NCBI GenBank assembly: GCA_965223355.1
Contig: CBDCWE010000003.1
Coordinates: forward strand, 1,860,001-1,924,000
Direction: 5' to 3'
Origin: Tectiglobus sp965223355
GTDB lineage: Bacteria > Pseudomonadota > Alphaproteobacteria > Rhizobiales > Hyphomicrobiaceae
Length of the DNA stretch: 64,000 nucleotides
How positions within the stretch are numbered: the first letter of the stretch is position 1; each line of letters begins with the position of its first letter. The position numbers and the translations under genes were made by a program. The notes beneath the pieces were generated by a model, which ran no database searches, was not told where the DNA came from, and saw nothing but the letters and a program-made list of their open reading frames with translations. Shown here in pieces: positions 53,972 through 62,947 of the stretch.

Positions 53972-55234
53972 TCAGTTGATGTGGTTTAAGGCGACGTCGA
54001 ATGCGTCGAAGTTGCGTAGTTGCCGGCCGTCTTGCACGCAAACCGGGCGGTTCGATATCAGCGGCACGACTTGCTCGGTCGTGCCACCGTGCGAGCGCAG
54101 CGGTTCGTCAAGACCTGACAGATCGTGGCGCGCTTCTGACGTGCCGAGCACGGCATGTTTCGCGCTGATCACAACCAAGTCGCCAATGCGGTCCGGCGGC
54201 AGTTCGAAACGTTCGCAGGCCTCTGTCTGCCCAATCGCGAGATCGATACCATCAACGCCCAACAATCGCTCCGCCATGTCTGCCGGTTTGGTATCCGGTG
54301 GCAGGTAGACCGTGGCAAAGGAACCAAGTGCGCCGTGGTGGACGACATAGGGATCCGTGATCGGTAGAATGACGCGCGCACCACCGGTATCGACGCCCGA
54401 GCCGAGCCACTGATCGAACAGCTCCTGCAGGTAAACAACGTTGGGTGTCTTATCCGGCCGAAACTTGTCGTTCATGCCATGGTCTGCCGTCACCACGAGA
54501 TTGGCACCGGCAGCATCCAGCTCACCGACGTATCGATCCATCATCGCGTAGAAGTCGTTTGCAGTCCGTGATCCGGGTGCTGCCTTGTGCTGAATGTAAT
54601 CGGTCGTCGACAAGTACATGAGTTCCGGTCTGGAGGTGGCGAGAAGCTTAACGCCGGCAGCGAACACGAACTCCGACAATTCGGACGAATAGACGTCGGG
54701 AACGGCCATGCCGACGAGATCGACGGCATTCTCGATGCCATTGTGCGCAGCCGTGACCTGATCGGCCTTTTCCGACGAAAAACCGACGGCGCGTCCCGAG
54801 CCGAAGTCGATATCCTTGCACAATAGGCTGCGCAGCTTGTCCTTTGCCGTGACCACCGCAACGCGCCCGCCGGCATCGTGAAACGCCTTCATGATTGTCG
54901 GCACGCGGAGAAACTTGGCGTCATTCATCATCACTTCTTCACCGCTGGCCGGATCGAAGAAATAGTTGCCGGCGATGCCATGGACGGCCGGCGGCCTGCC
55001 GGTGATGATCGACATGTTGTTGGGATTTGTGAAACTGGGCACGACGGAGTGCGCCGTCAGGTTGGCACCATTCTTCATGAAGCGCTCGAAATTTTGCGCA
55101 CGGCCTTGTGCAATCGCCTGCTCGATGTAGCCGGGCTCCGAGCCATCGATGCAGACGACGATGGTGGGTTTGTGCGGCTTACGGTAGGCTCTCCCGTTGC
55201 ATTGGAATGATGCGGCTTCTTCGTTGTTGCTCAC
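53972..55234 (-). CDS. phnA: Phosphonoacetate hydrolase PhnA
   Basis: A 420-residue metallohydrolase of the alkaline phosphatase superfamily that cleaves the C-P bond of phosphonoacetate to acetate and phosphate. Two-zinc-site residues can be read: Asp in VVCIDGSEPGY, the nucleophile Thr in SFTNPNNMSIITGRPP, Asp and His in STTDYIQHKAAPGS, Asp-His in VVTADHGMND, and a late His in SHGGTTEQVV. The frame is open to 55348, inside phnW, but AAGGA eight bases before GTG 55234 and the family length set the start there, 25 bases after the phnW stop. Confidence 0.93.
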   Translation of the reverse strand: MSNNEEAASFQCNGRAYRKPHKPTIVVCIDGSEPGYIEQAIAQGRAQNFERFMKNGANLTAHSVVPSFTNPNNMSIITGRPPAVHGIAGNYFFDPASGEEVMMNDAKFLRVPTIMKAFHDAGGRVAVVTAKDKLRSLLCKDIDFGSGRAVGFSSEKADQVTAAHNGIENAVDLVGMAVPDVYSSELSEFVFAAGVKLLATSRPELMYLSTTDYIQHKAAPGSRTANDFYAMMDRYVGELDAAGANLVVTADHGMNDKFRPDKTPNVVYLQELFDQWLGSGVDTGGARVILPITDPYVVHHGALGSFATVYLPPDTKPADMAERLLGVDGIDLAIGQTEACERFELPPDRIGDLVVISAKHAVLGTSEARHDLSGLDEPLRSHGGTTEQVVPLISNRPVCVQDGRQLRNFDAFDVALNHIN

Positions 55235-55259
55235 GGTCTTAATCCTTGAACGTGTGAGA

Positions 55260-56405
55260 TCAGGCAGCCGATCGTAAATCGCGCACACCCATGTCCTCAA
55301 GGACGCCACGCACCGCGGCGAGTGCTTGCGCCATGTGTGTTTGGTCAAGGCGCCCGATGCAACCGATCCGGAAGCTATCGGCCACCGTCAGCTTGCCCGG
55401 ATAGATCACATATCCGAGGTCTTTGAGACGGTCGTAAAACTCCTGGAAGTCGAAGCGAGGATGCTTGGGCATATGGAACGTCACGATAATCGGCGCCTGG
55501 AGATCAGCCGGCAGCAATGGTGTGAACCCAAGTTCACGCATGCCATCGATTAAAACCCACGCATTGTCACGGTAGCGGCGGCCCCGTCCCGGCTGTCCGC
55601 CTTCGGCGAAGAATTCTGCGAGCGCGCGGTGGAACGCCACGATGACGTGAATCGGCGGCGTGAAGCGATACTGACCGTTTGCTTCGAAACCCTGCCATTG
55701 GTCGTAAAGATCAAGAACAAGCGTCGTTGCATTTCCCTTGGTCAGGCTCAAGGCTTGACGTCGGCAGATGACAAAGCCAAGCCCCGGCACACCTTCTATA
55801 CATTTGTTCGAGGAGGCGGCGACAGCATCGCACCTGATGTTCGATGCATCGAACTCCAGTGCCCCAAAAGCACTCATTGCATCGATGAGGAATGCACGGC
55901 CGTGACGTTCGACAACATCACCGATTTCTGCAATCGGATTGAGGATGCCGCTTGTCGTTTCACAGTGAACGGCGAAAACATGCGTAATGTCATCGTCCGA
56001 AGCCAGCGTACGATCAAGTGCCAATACATCCGGTGGCGTGTCCTCGGGTGTTTCGAGGACGCTGCAGTCCCGGCCGGCGATTTCGAGAATTTTCCGCGCG
56101 CGTTGACCATAAGCGCCGTTGATGAGCAGGAGGCATTTGCCGTCTCGCGGCACGAACGTCGTCAGCATGGCTTCGACCGCGAACGTGCCGGAGCCCTGCA
56201 TCGGCACTGCGACATGACTGTTCTCGGCATGAATGATCTTGGGCAGATCGCGAAGAACTTCGCCGTTGATGCGAACAAAATCAGCATCACGAGAACCCCA
56301 GTCATGCACCATCACAGACTTTACAGTCTTCGAGGTGGTCAGCGGTCCCGGTGTCAGCAGGAGAGCATCGCCGGTTTCTGAGCTGCCGCGTTGAATACTC
56401 GTCAT
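55260..56405 (-). CDS. phnW: 2-Aminoethylphosphonate--pyruvate transaminase PhnW
   Basis: A 381-residue class V PLP aminotransferase converting AEP and pyruvate into phosphonoacetaldehyde and alanine. Motifs typical of PhnW are LLTPGPLTTSKTVK at the start, HDWGSRDADF, MQGSGTFAVEAML, HCETTSGILNPI, and the PLP lysine in SSNKCIEGVPGLGFVI. It is the first gene of the leftward phosphonate operon, divergent from a LysR regulator with 114 bp between, so it is the likely target of that regulator. Confidence 0.94.
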   Translation of the reverse strand: MTSIQRGSSETGDALLLTPGPLTTSKTVKSVMVHDWGSRDADFVRINGEVLRDLPKIIHAENSHVAVPMQGSGTFAVEAMLTTFVPRDGKCLLLINGAYGQRARKILEIAGRDCSVLETPEDTPPDVLALDRTLASDDDITHVFAVHCETTSGILNPIAEIGDVVERHGRAFLIDAMSAFGALEFDASNIRCDAVAASSNKCIEGVPGLGFVICRRQALSLTKGNATTLVLDLYDQWQGFEANGQYRFTPPIHVIVAFHRALAEFFAEGGQPGRGRRYRDNAWVLIDGMRELGFTPLLPADLQAPIIVTFHMPKHPRFDFQEFYDRLKDLGYVIYPGKLTVADSFRIGCIGRLDQTHMAQALAAVRGVLEDMGVRDLRSAA

Positions 56406-56495
56406 TCACCCGTTTCCGAACATCGGTTGCCTTGAACGTGGTTGACGCTAGCAACTAGAGTTTCATGTGTCTAATATACACTTTCAATAATTCAG

Positions 56496-56510
56496 ATAGA
56501 TGACATCTAT
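56496..56510. promoter_or_regulatory. LysR-type operator candidate between phnW and the regulator gene
   Basis: ATAGATGACATCTAT is a perfect 7+1+7 palindrome that fits the LysR consensus T-N11-A (T 56497, A 56509). It lies nine bases before the regulator's ATG, a position suited to autoregulation. A looser GTGT-N7-ACAC pair lies further upstream near 56468-56482 and could be the activation site for phnW. Confidence 0.6.
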
Positions 56511-56519
56511 GGACGACAA

Positions 56520-57449
56520 ATGAACCTGACCCACATTCTGGCGTTCCATCGTGTTGCGGCTGCCGGCAGTTTTACACTCGCGGCACGCTTGTCCGGCGTC
56601 AGTCAGCCAACGTTGTCAGCGCAGGTTCGCAGCTTGGAAAATTCTGCAGGCGTACCACTGTTTGAGCGCATCGGCCGCCGCATCGAATTGACCCCGCACG
56701 GTGTGGAGTTGTTTGAGGCGACGACCCGGCTGTCGTCGGCGTTGGATGACGTCGGTGCGGTGTTACACAATCAGCAGGTCGGCCTCCAGGGTCATCTCAG
56801 AATAAGTGCGGACAGCGCAATCCATGTGATTCCGATCCTGGCGGAACTCAAGCAGCAAACGTCGGCGTTCAGCTTCTCGCTCAAGACCGAGAACTCGGCC
56901 AAGGTTATAGACCAGGTCCTCAATGACGAGGTGGACGTCGGTGTCATGGCCAAGTCCGTGAGCGATCATCGACTGTACTCATCGCGTATTCGTGTCGACG
57001 AACTCGTCCTGGTAACGGCTGTGCGGGACCCGCTGGCCCGGAAGAAACGCGTCAAACTCAAGGATCTCGCAGGGCGCGACCTGATAGTTCGTGAACGCGG
57101 GTCGATAACCCGGGAAGTGACACAAGCCCGGTTAAGCGCCTCCGGCATCATCTTGGGCCAAATCATCGAAGTGGCGACGCGCGAAGCCATTAACGAAGCA
57201 ATAGCGGCCGGATTGGGAGTTGGAATTGTCTTTGCCAGCGAGGCCGTCAATGATCCGCGTCTGCGCTCGGTCAAGCTTACGAACGTTGACGTTTCCGTCT
57301 CCGAGTTTGTCATATGCCGCCACGAGCGAAAGCACGTTTCGCTGATCAGCCGGTTTCTTGAAACCGCACTTCAGGTCTCGATTGCGCATGGCTGGTTGTC
57401 ATCACGGAACGCGAAGCCAAGCATTGCAAAGGCGAAAAAAACTAACTAA
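56520..57449 (+). CDS. LysR-family regulator of the phosphonate cluster
   Basis: A 309-residue LysR-type transcription factor. The N-terminal winged helix-turn-helix is clear (FHRVAAAGSFTLAARLSGVS, QPTLSAQVRSLENSAGVPLF), followed by an effector-binding domain from about residue 90. A subfamily of LysR regulators is known to accompany AEP catabolism genes, and this one is divergent from phnW. It probably senses AEP or a pathway intermediate and activates the operon. The start ATG 56520 fits the family N-terminus (MNLTHILAFHRV). Confidence 0.9.
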   Translation: MNLTHILAFHRVAAAGSFTLAARLSGVSQPTLSAQVRSLENSAGVPLFERIGRRIELTPHGVELFEATTRLSSALDDVGAVLHNQQVGLQGHLRISADSAIHVIPILAELKQQTSAFSFSLKTENSAKVIDQVLNDEVDVGVMAKSVSDHRLYSSRIRVDELVLVTAVRDPLARKKRVKLKDLAGRDLIVRERGSITREVTQARLSASGIILGQIIEVATREAINEAIAAGLGVGIVFASEAVNDPRLRSVKLTNVDVSVSEFVICRHERKHVSLISRFLETALQVSIAHGWLSSRNAKPSIAKAKKTN

Positions 57450-57599
57450 GACCGCAAAAAACCACAACCTGGATGTTATGCTATGCAGTCTTGAGGTGAG
57501 CTTGCATGCACATACCAGCAATGGTTGGCCGGCGACGAGTAGATGCGCCGAAGTACCTGCCACGACGCTCGCCATTTCATTGCAGGAGCACCAAGCGCA

Positions 57600-59309
57600 A
57601 TGGCCGGAGGTCAAGTCCTTCTCACGTTACTCGGTGGTGTGGCCCTGATGCTTTGGGGTGCGCGTATGGTCCGCACGGGTATGACACGGGCGTTCGGCCC
57701 GCAGCTTCGTTCGCTGCTCTGGCAGGCGTCGGAAAATCGCTTGACCGCGTTTGCAACCGGGATCGGCGTCACCGCGGTTTTGCAAAGCTCAACAGCAACG
57801 GCCCTCCTGCTCGCGTCGTTCGCCGGACGTGGCTTGATAGCGCTTGAGCCCGCACTCGCAATCATGTTGGGTGCCGATGTCGGAACGACGTTGATCGCTC
57901 AAATTTTTTCTTTTGATATTAAATGGCTATGGTCTGCAGCGATGATCGCCGGATTCATCCTGTTCAGCGTCAATCTGTCCGACCAGATGCGGCACATCGG
58001 GCGCATCCTGATGGGGCTTGGCATGTTGCTTCTGGCGCTGCAGACGCTTGGTGTCGTGTCGCTTGCCATTCGCGAAAGCACAACGCTTCCGCCGCTCATC
58101 CAGGCGCTGGACGACGAGGTGGTTATCGCCACCCTGGTTGGAGTGGTGCTAACCTGGCTTGCTCATTCGAGCTTGGCGATGGTGCTGTTCATCATGTTGC
58201 TGGCCGCCAGCGGCAGCATCTCGGTTCATCTTGCAGTTGCGCTCGTAATCGGCGCCAACATCGGCGGTGCGATAGCGCCGCTCATGGCGCTATCAGGTTC
58301 GCCGATTGTGGCCCGTCGCGTGCCCCTCGGAAACTTGTTGGCGCGGTCGAGCGTGGCGCTGGTGATGTTGCCGTTTGCGTCATCAATTTCTGCCGGGGTT
58401 GAGTGGATCGGCGCCGATGCAGGTGTGTTGGTCCTGCTGTTCCACATGTTGTTCAACATTACCGTTGCCCTGGTCTTCATGCCGCTTCTCGGCCCCTTGG
58501 CAACAGCAACGACGCGATTATTAAAGGCACCGCCATTGGACAGCGATGCCAGCAAGCCGATGCACCTCGACCCCAGCGTATTGGAGACCCCGTCGGAGGC
58601 GCTCGGCTGCGCAATACGCGAAACGCTTCATCTTGGCGATGTCGTTGTCGACATGATGCAACGCTCGCTACCAGCAATCACGGGCAACGATAATCGCATG
58701 GTCAAAGAGGTCGAAAAACTCGACGACACCGTTGATACGCTTTACGACGCGATCAAACACTATCTCATTCGCGCTTCCAAAGCCGAGATGGACGAGCAGG
58801 AATCGCTGCGCTACGACGAAGTCCTCTCGTTCACCACCAATCTCGAGCACATTGGCGATATAGTTGACAAAAACCTGATGGAATTGGCAACCAAACGGAT
58901 CAAGAACCGCTATTCGTTCTCGCCAGAGGGCCTTGAGGAGATCACCGAATTTCACAGCAAGGTTGTCGACAACTTCCAACTGGCCTTGAACGTTTTTGCG
59001 ACCCGCGATGTGGCGTTGGCACGTAAGCTCTTGAATGAGAAGACAGCGATGCGCGACTGGGAGTTCGAGGCCGCCGAGCGGCATTTTGCAAGGCTGCGAT
59101 CCGGCCGCACCGATTCGATTGAAACGAGTTCGATCCACATTGACATCCTGCGCGATCTCAAACGGATCAATTCTCACCTGACGTCGGTTGCCTACCCGAT
59201 TCTCGAAGCTGTCGGGGAGCTGTCTAAGACCCGGTTGCGTGTCGATGAGCAAGACACAGCGCTTGATGAGCAACCGGGCGACCAGGCCGCTGTCGAGACG
59301 CAGCGATAG
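57600..59309 (+). CDS. Na/Pi cotransporter-family protein with PhoU-like tail
   Basis: A 569-residue protein with an N-terminal Na/Pi cotransporter II domain and a C-terminal PhoU-like helical domain (from about residue 330 to 550). The first QSS repeat is AVLQSSTATALL (QSS at 62-64) and the second is LAHSSLAMVLFIML, which lacks the Gln. Relatives such as E. coli YjbB export phosphate. Here it follows the phosphonate regulator, so it may dispose of the phosphate set free by PhnA; this is inference. ATG 57600 has GCAGGAG eleven bases upstream; ATG 57543 is possible. Confidence 0.9.
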   Translation: MAGGQVLLTLLGGVALMLWGARMVRTGMTRAFGPQLRSLLWQASENRLTAFATGIGVTAVLQSSTATALLLASFAGRGLIALEPALAIMLGADVGTTLIAQIFSFDIKWLWSAAMIAGFILFSVNLSDQMRHIGRILMGLGMLLLALQTLGVVSLAIRESTTLPPLIQALDDEVVIATLVGVVLTWLAHSSLAMVLFIMLLAASGSISVHLAVALVIGANIGGAIAPLMALSGSPIVARRVPLGNLLARSSVALVMLPFASSISAGVEWIGADAGVLVLLFHMLFNITVALVFMPLLGPLATATTRLLKAPPLDSDASKPMHLDPSVLETPSEALGCAIRETLHLGDVVVDMMQRSLPAITGNDNRMVKEVEKLDDTVDTLYDAIKHYLIRASKAEMDEQESLRYDEVLSFTTNLEHIGDIVDKNLMELATKRIKNRYSFSPEGLEEITEFHSKVVDNFQLALNVFATRDVALARKLLNEKTAMRDWEFEAAERHFARLRSGRTDSIETSSIHIDILRDLKRINSHLTSVAYPILEAVGELSKTRLRVDEQDTALDEQPGDQAAVETQR

Positions 59310-59374
59310 AACAGCGCTCGTGCGATGGCAACGTGCCGGTTCAAATCGATGATCTATCGAACTTTAGGAAGCCC

Positions 59375-59537
59375 TTGAACAAGTCACCGGTTTCCAAAGG
59401 GCCCGGCCCTTTGGCGGGATCGGCAACGGCGGAGCCCTTAACATATCGCCGCTGTGCGGCGATTCATGAGGGGCTTTCAGCCCCTCATACTCCCCGACCA
59501 GGGGTTGGACCCCTGGACCCCGGATTTACACAGACCA
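59375..59537. repeat. Intergenic multi-hairpin repeat, family B, copy 4 (inverted)
   Basis: A full copy in reverse orientation: GGTTTCCAAAGGGC..GCCCTTTGG, GAGCCCTTAAC, ATCGCCGCTGTGCGGCGAT, GAGGGGCTTTCAGCCCCTC, CCAGGGGTTGGACCCCTGG. It ends right at the stop codon of the glutathione transferase gene. Confidence 0.88.
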
Positions 59538-60107
59538 CTAGCCGTATTGCTTCTCAATCTCCATCGCCTGCTGCACTGCCGGGCGGGCGAGCATCCGGTC
59601 ATGGTGAGCTTCGAGGGCCGGATAGGTGCCGGGCGCAGCTTCAATCTGCCTGATAAAGCGCCAGTAGATTCGAAACACGTGGATGTCCGCGATCGTATAG
59701 CGCCCGACCGCCCACTGCCTGTCGCCAAGCTTGTCGTTCGCGAGTTTGAAGGATGCCGCGATCGCCTCCGGTCCCAGGTGGCGCGCACCATGCATGGTCG
59801 AGGCTGCAAACGACATCCACGAAATCACATCGGCTTCATCTTCCAGATTGCCCTCGGGCCACAGACCGGCGGCCGGGTAGGCGCGCGCGATGTAATAGAG
59901 GGTTGCTGCAACCTCGGTGATCACACGGCCGTTCTCGGTCACTAACGCCGGCACTTTACCGGCAGGATTGATTGCCAGGTACTCGGGCGAACGCGTTTCT
60001 TGTTTGGTCATGAGACGGGGTTCGCGCTTATAGTCGGCACCGGCTTCGCGCAGCGCAATGTGCGTTGCAAGCGAACTCGTCGAAGGAGAGAAAAAGAACT
60101 TCAGCAT
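59538..60107 (-). CDS. Glutathione S-transferase family protein
   Basis: A 189-residue cytoplasmic protein with the thioredoxin-like N-terminal domain (FFFSPSTSSLATHIALREAG, catalytic Ser/Thr region) and cis-Pro motif GKVPALV at about residue 55, followed by a helical C-terminal domain (DRQWAVGRYTIADIHVF, the family's N-capping box). It may conjugate glutathione or reduce adducts. GAGAGG seven bases before ATG 60107 fixes the start; the frame extends to 60257 without homology. The last domain appears shorter than in typical 200-220-residue relatives. Confidence 0.88.
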   Translation of the reverse strand: MLKFFFSPSTSSLATHIALREAGADYKREPRLMTKQETRSPEYLAINPAGKVPALVTENGRVITEVAATLYYIARAYPAAGLWPEGNLEDEADVISWMSFAASTMHGARHLGPEAIAASFKLANDKLGDRQWAVGRYTIADIHVFRIYWRFIRQIEAAPGTYPALEAHHDRMLARPAVQQAMEIEKQYG

Positions 60108-60321
60108 TGTCAGGCCTCTCGGTTGCATCACGAACAAAGCATCCAGCAAGCAGACGCATAGAGCAAGCCGTTGCAAAGCGCGATCAGGAGATCGGCGCGG
60201 ATAATTGCACGGACCGTTGCACCAACCGGCGGTTGGCTGCGTGATGGCGGTTGGCATGTGGTTGTCTGCATCTCATAACGCGAGCGGCCCGTTATCTTAT
60301 AAGGCTGGTAAGGAGTGTGAC

Positions 60322-60801
60322 ATGAAACTTGAAGGGTCGTGCCATTGCGGTGCCGTGCGATTTTCGTTCGAGACCGATGAGCCGGTGCCGTACATGCGCT
60401 GCTACTGCTCGATCTGTCGCAAGACGGCGGGCTCGGGCGGTTTCGGGATCAATCTTGGCGGGCGCAGCGACACGCTTTCCATCCAGGGCGGCGTCCACGT
60501 CCAGCGCTACGATCCGATCACAAACGAAGTCGGCGACGGCCTGCATAGCGCGCGCGGACGCCGCTTCTGCGGGCGCTGCGGTTCGCCGCTCTGGAACTTC
60601 GATCCGCGATGGCCGGAGTTGATCCACCCCCACGCCGGGGCGATCGATACCGAACTGCCGGAGCCGCCCGAACGTGTCCATATCATGCTCACATCGGCCG
60701 CCGGCTGGGCGCAGCCGGATGTTCGCGACAATGACAGATGCTTTGATGACTACCCCGACGAAAGCCTGGCAGATTGGCACCGGCGGGTGATGGGCGGATA
60801 A
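60322..60801 (+). CDS. GFA-family (glutathione-dependent formaldehyde-activating-like) protein
   Basis: A 159-residue zinc-binding protein of the GFA/CENP-V fold. Cysteine pairs are present as expected: SCHCGAVRF, RCYCSICRK and FCGRCGSPLW. The founding member was proposed to speed the reaction of formaldehyde with glutathione, but most relatives have unknown roles. AAGGAG lies just before ATG 60322; a longer frame to 60205 lacks homology. It is divergent from the glutathione transferase gene, with which it may share a promoter region. Confidence 0.9.
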   Translation: MKLEGSCHCGAVRFSFETDEPVPYMRCYCSICRKTAGSGGFGINLGGRSDTLSIQGGVHVQRYDPITNEVGDGLHSARGRRFCGRCGSPLWNFDPRWPELIHPHAGAIDTELPEPPERVHIMLTSAAGWAQPDVRDNDRCFDDYPDESLADWHRRVMGG

Positions 60802-61015
60802 GCCGTGGCCGGATCGCTGCGGGTTTGCGGCCCTTGCTGCGCATTTCGGGCACAGCAACGGCATGGCCGTGAACCTTGTCACAGTGCGTTAGCCGGTATG
60901 ATAATTCCATGGTCGGGCCTTTTCTGCGAAGGAGTTTCTATATAAACTGCGCCGAGTAGATCCTCATTCCCCTCCAGCGCCGGTGGGAAGTCCAGTCTCG
61001 TCAGGAGGTTGCACG

Positions 61016-61567
61016 ATGTTTGATACCGACCGATTTATTGAAGATTGTAAGCTTGCCGTCCAAGAAACCGACTCCATGAAGGCCGTCCAGGATTTGGTTG
61101 CCGAGGTCGTTGCTAATCCAAACGCTCTGATCAAAGCTTTGGGCGAACCCACCAAGGGCGGTGTGCAAAGGCTCTATCAGTCTGATGACCTGACCATCCT
61201 CAATCTGATCTGGGCGCCGCGCATGACCCTGATGCCGCACAACCACAACATGGCCGCCGTTATTGGCGTCTACACCGGCCGCGAAGACAACATCTTCTGG
61301 AAGCGCGTCAAGGATGATCCGACGGGCCGCATCGAGGCGGCAGGCGCCGACTCTCTCGGCCCCGGCAGTGCGGTGATGCTCGGCAAGAACATCATCCATT
61401 CGGTCACCAACCCGACCGGCGTGTGCACCTGTGCGTTGCACGTCTACAAGGGTGATTTTTTCGAAGAGCATCGCAGCGAGTGGGATCCGGAAAGCCTCGT
61501 CGAGAAGACCTACGACGTCGACAAGAACATGGCGTTGTTCGAAGAGGCCAACGCCCGCCTCGGCTAG
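61016..61567 (+). CDS. Cupin-fold metal-dependent protein (cysteine-dioxygenase-like)
   Basis: A 183-residue beta-barrel protein of the cysteine dioxygenase-like cupin superfamily. Metal ligands are suggested by MPHNHNMAAVIGVYTGREDN and a later histidine in GKNIIHSVTNPTG. The thiol dioxygenase activity is not established for this branch. An AGGAGG site seven bases before ATG 61016 is one of the strongest in the window. Its TAG stop is the terminal triplet of a repeat A copy. It stands alone between the GFA-family gene and fdhD. Confidence 0.85.
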   Translation: MFDTDRFIEDCKLAVQETDSMKAVQDLVAEVVANPNALIKALGEPTKGGVQRLYQSDDLTILNLIWAPRMTLMPHNHNMAAVIGVYTGREDNIFWKRVKDDPTGRIEAAGADSLGPGSAVMLGKNIIHSVTNPTGVCTCALHVYKGDFFEEHRSEWDPESLVEKTYDVDKNMALFEEANARLG

Positions 61568-61701
61568 ATCATCGTGCTTTAAGTTGGAACCGCTATTGCG
61601 GTTCCAACTTAAAGCACAAAGATGATCGCCACTTTAGAGGCGAGCAACTTTCTGCCTTTATTCGGGATCGTTCCGATTCCGAATAAAGGCAGGTTGCTCT
61701 A
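61565..61701. repeat. Intergenic repeat family A, full-length copy 5
   Basis: A 137-bp copy, TAGATCATCG to GCTCTA, almost identical to the copies at 41113 and 38131. Its first TAG ends the cupin gene. Confidence 0.93.
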
Positions 61702-61836
61702 AGCCGGACGCGACGCGGTTGGACGACATGTCGGCGTGCGCGACGATTGGAGCCCGGTCCGAAATGCTGTCTTGGCGAGGCTGGCGGCCTGGTTGTCCGA
61801 GGCGCAAGATTACCGGATTGCGGTCCGGCGATAGCC

Positions 61837-62712
61837 TCAGCCAGCGCTCACACTGCCCTGCCTGGCGTTACGCTTGACTTCGTCGGCCACCTTTGAGACG
61901 TCGGCATCGTAGACCAACCGGTCGGTGCCGGCCAGCGCGATGAAGCGCTTGCCCTTAGCGCGGCCGACGAGCGTGAGATTGGCCTGTTGTGCAAGGTCCA
62001 CGCCCCAGGCTGTGAAACCAGACCGTGAGATCAGGATCGGGATCGCCATCTTGACGGTTTTGATGACCATTTCGGAAGTCAGCCGGCCGGTGGTATAAAA
62101 TATCTTGTCATCCGGTTTGATACCGTTGAGGAACATATATCCGGCAATTTTGTCGACCGCATTGTGTCGACCAACGTCCTCCATATAGACCAGCGGCTTG
62201 TCACCTTTGCAAAGCACGCAGCCGTGGATCGCGCCGGCCTTGAGGTACAGGCTTGGTGACTGGTTGATTTTTTTCGACAGCGCGTAGATCCAGGAGGTGC
62301 GCAGTTTGGCATCACGTGCCAGACTGATCTTGTCGAAGTCTTCCATGAGGTCGCCGAACACGGTGCCCTGCGCACAACCGGATGTTCGAATCTTCCGTTT
62401 GAGTTTTTCCTCGTAGTTGGTCTCGCGCGCCGTGCGCACGACAACCGTTTCAATGTCTTCTTCGTAATCGATGCCGGTGATGTCGTCGTCGGGACGCAGC
62501 ATGTTCTGGTTCAACAGATAGCCGACGGCAAGCAGATCCGGATGATCGCCAATGGTCATCATCGTTACGATTTCGCGAGCGTTGAGGAACAGCGTGACGG
62601 GGCGTTCGTTGATGACCGCGGTCTCGACCGGTTTGGCCTCGTGATCGAGACCGGTCACCGCGGTCGACAGGGTTGGATCATCAGGATCGGGACGCACTTC
62701 GAATTCGCGCAT
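61837..62712 (-). CDS. fdhD: Formate dehydrogenase accessory sulfurtransferase FdhD
   Basis: A 291-residue protein that moves sulfur from a desulfurase to the molybdenum cofactor of formate dehydrogenase. The family core is evident: NERPVTLFLN, LLAVGYLLNQNML, and MEDVGRHNAVDKIAGYMF with GRLTSEMVIK. Where E. coli has two cysteines, this protein has TSGCAQGT with a single cysteine at residue 113; a separate pair, GCVLC, lies later. No formate dehydrogenase genes are in the window. Two small membrane proteins are encoded upstream on the same strand. Confidence 0.92.
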   Translation of the reverse strand: MREFEVRPDPDDPTLSTAVTGLDHEAKPVETAVINERPVTLFLNAREIVTMMTIGDHPDLLAVGYLLNQNMLRPDDDITGIDYEEDIETVVVRTARETNYEEKLKRKIRTSGCAQGTVFGDLMEDFDKISLARDAKLRTSWIYALSKKINQSPSLYLKAGAIHGCVLCKGDKPLVYMEDVGRHNAVDKIAGYMFLNGIKPDDKIFYTTGRLTSEMVIKTVKMAIPILISRSGFTAWGVDLAQQANLTLVGRAKGKRFIALAGTDRLVYDADVSKVADEVKRNARQGSVSAG

Positions 62713-62810
62713 GAGTCTTTACCCGTTCGGTCTGCAAGTGTTCTCGGCGCGACCAGGGCGACGCCGAATTACGTGCATTGGAGCAATCTGCCCGGACTTA
62801 TGAGTTTGCC

Positions 62811-62947
62811 TAGAGCAACCTGCCTTTATTCGGAATCGGAACGATCCCGAATAAAGGCAGAAAGTTGCTCGCCTCTAAAGTGGCGATCATCTTTGTGCTT
62901 TAAGCTGGAACCGCAATAGCGGTTCCAACTTAAAGCACAATGATCTA
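62811..62947. repeat. Intergenic repeat family A, full-length copy 6
   Basis: A 137-bp copy, TAGAGCAACC to GATCTA, with one mismatch in the hairpin arm (AAGCTGG for AAGTTGG). Its right end, CTA at 62945-62947, is the stop codon of the 60-residue membrane protein. Confidence 0.93.

Noticed and set aside
55235..55348. Longer start for PhnA overlapping the end of phnW
   Set aside because: A GTG with a good ribosome site at 55234 gives the usual PhnA length, and the extra residues are a shadow of phnW.
61431..61686. Short plus-strand frames extending from the cupin gene into repeat A
   Set aside because: They are other-frame shadows of the cupin that continue into a repeat also present at several other loci.
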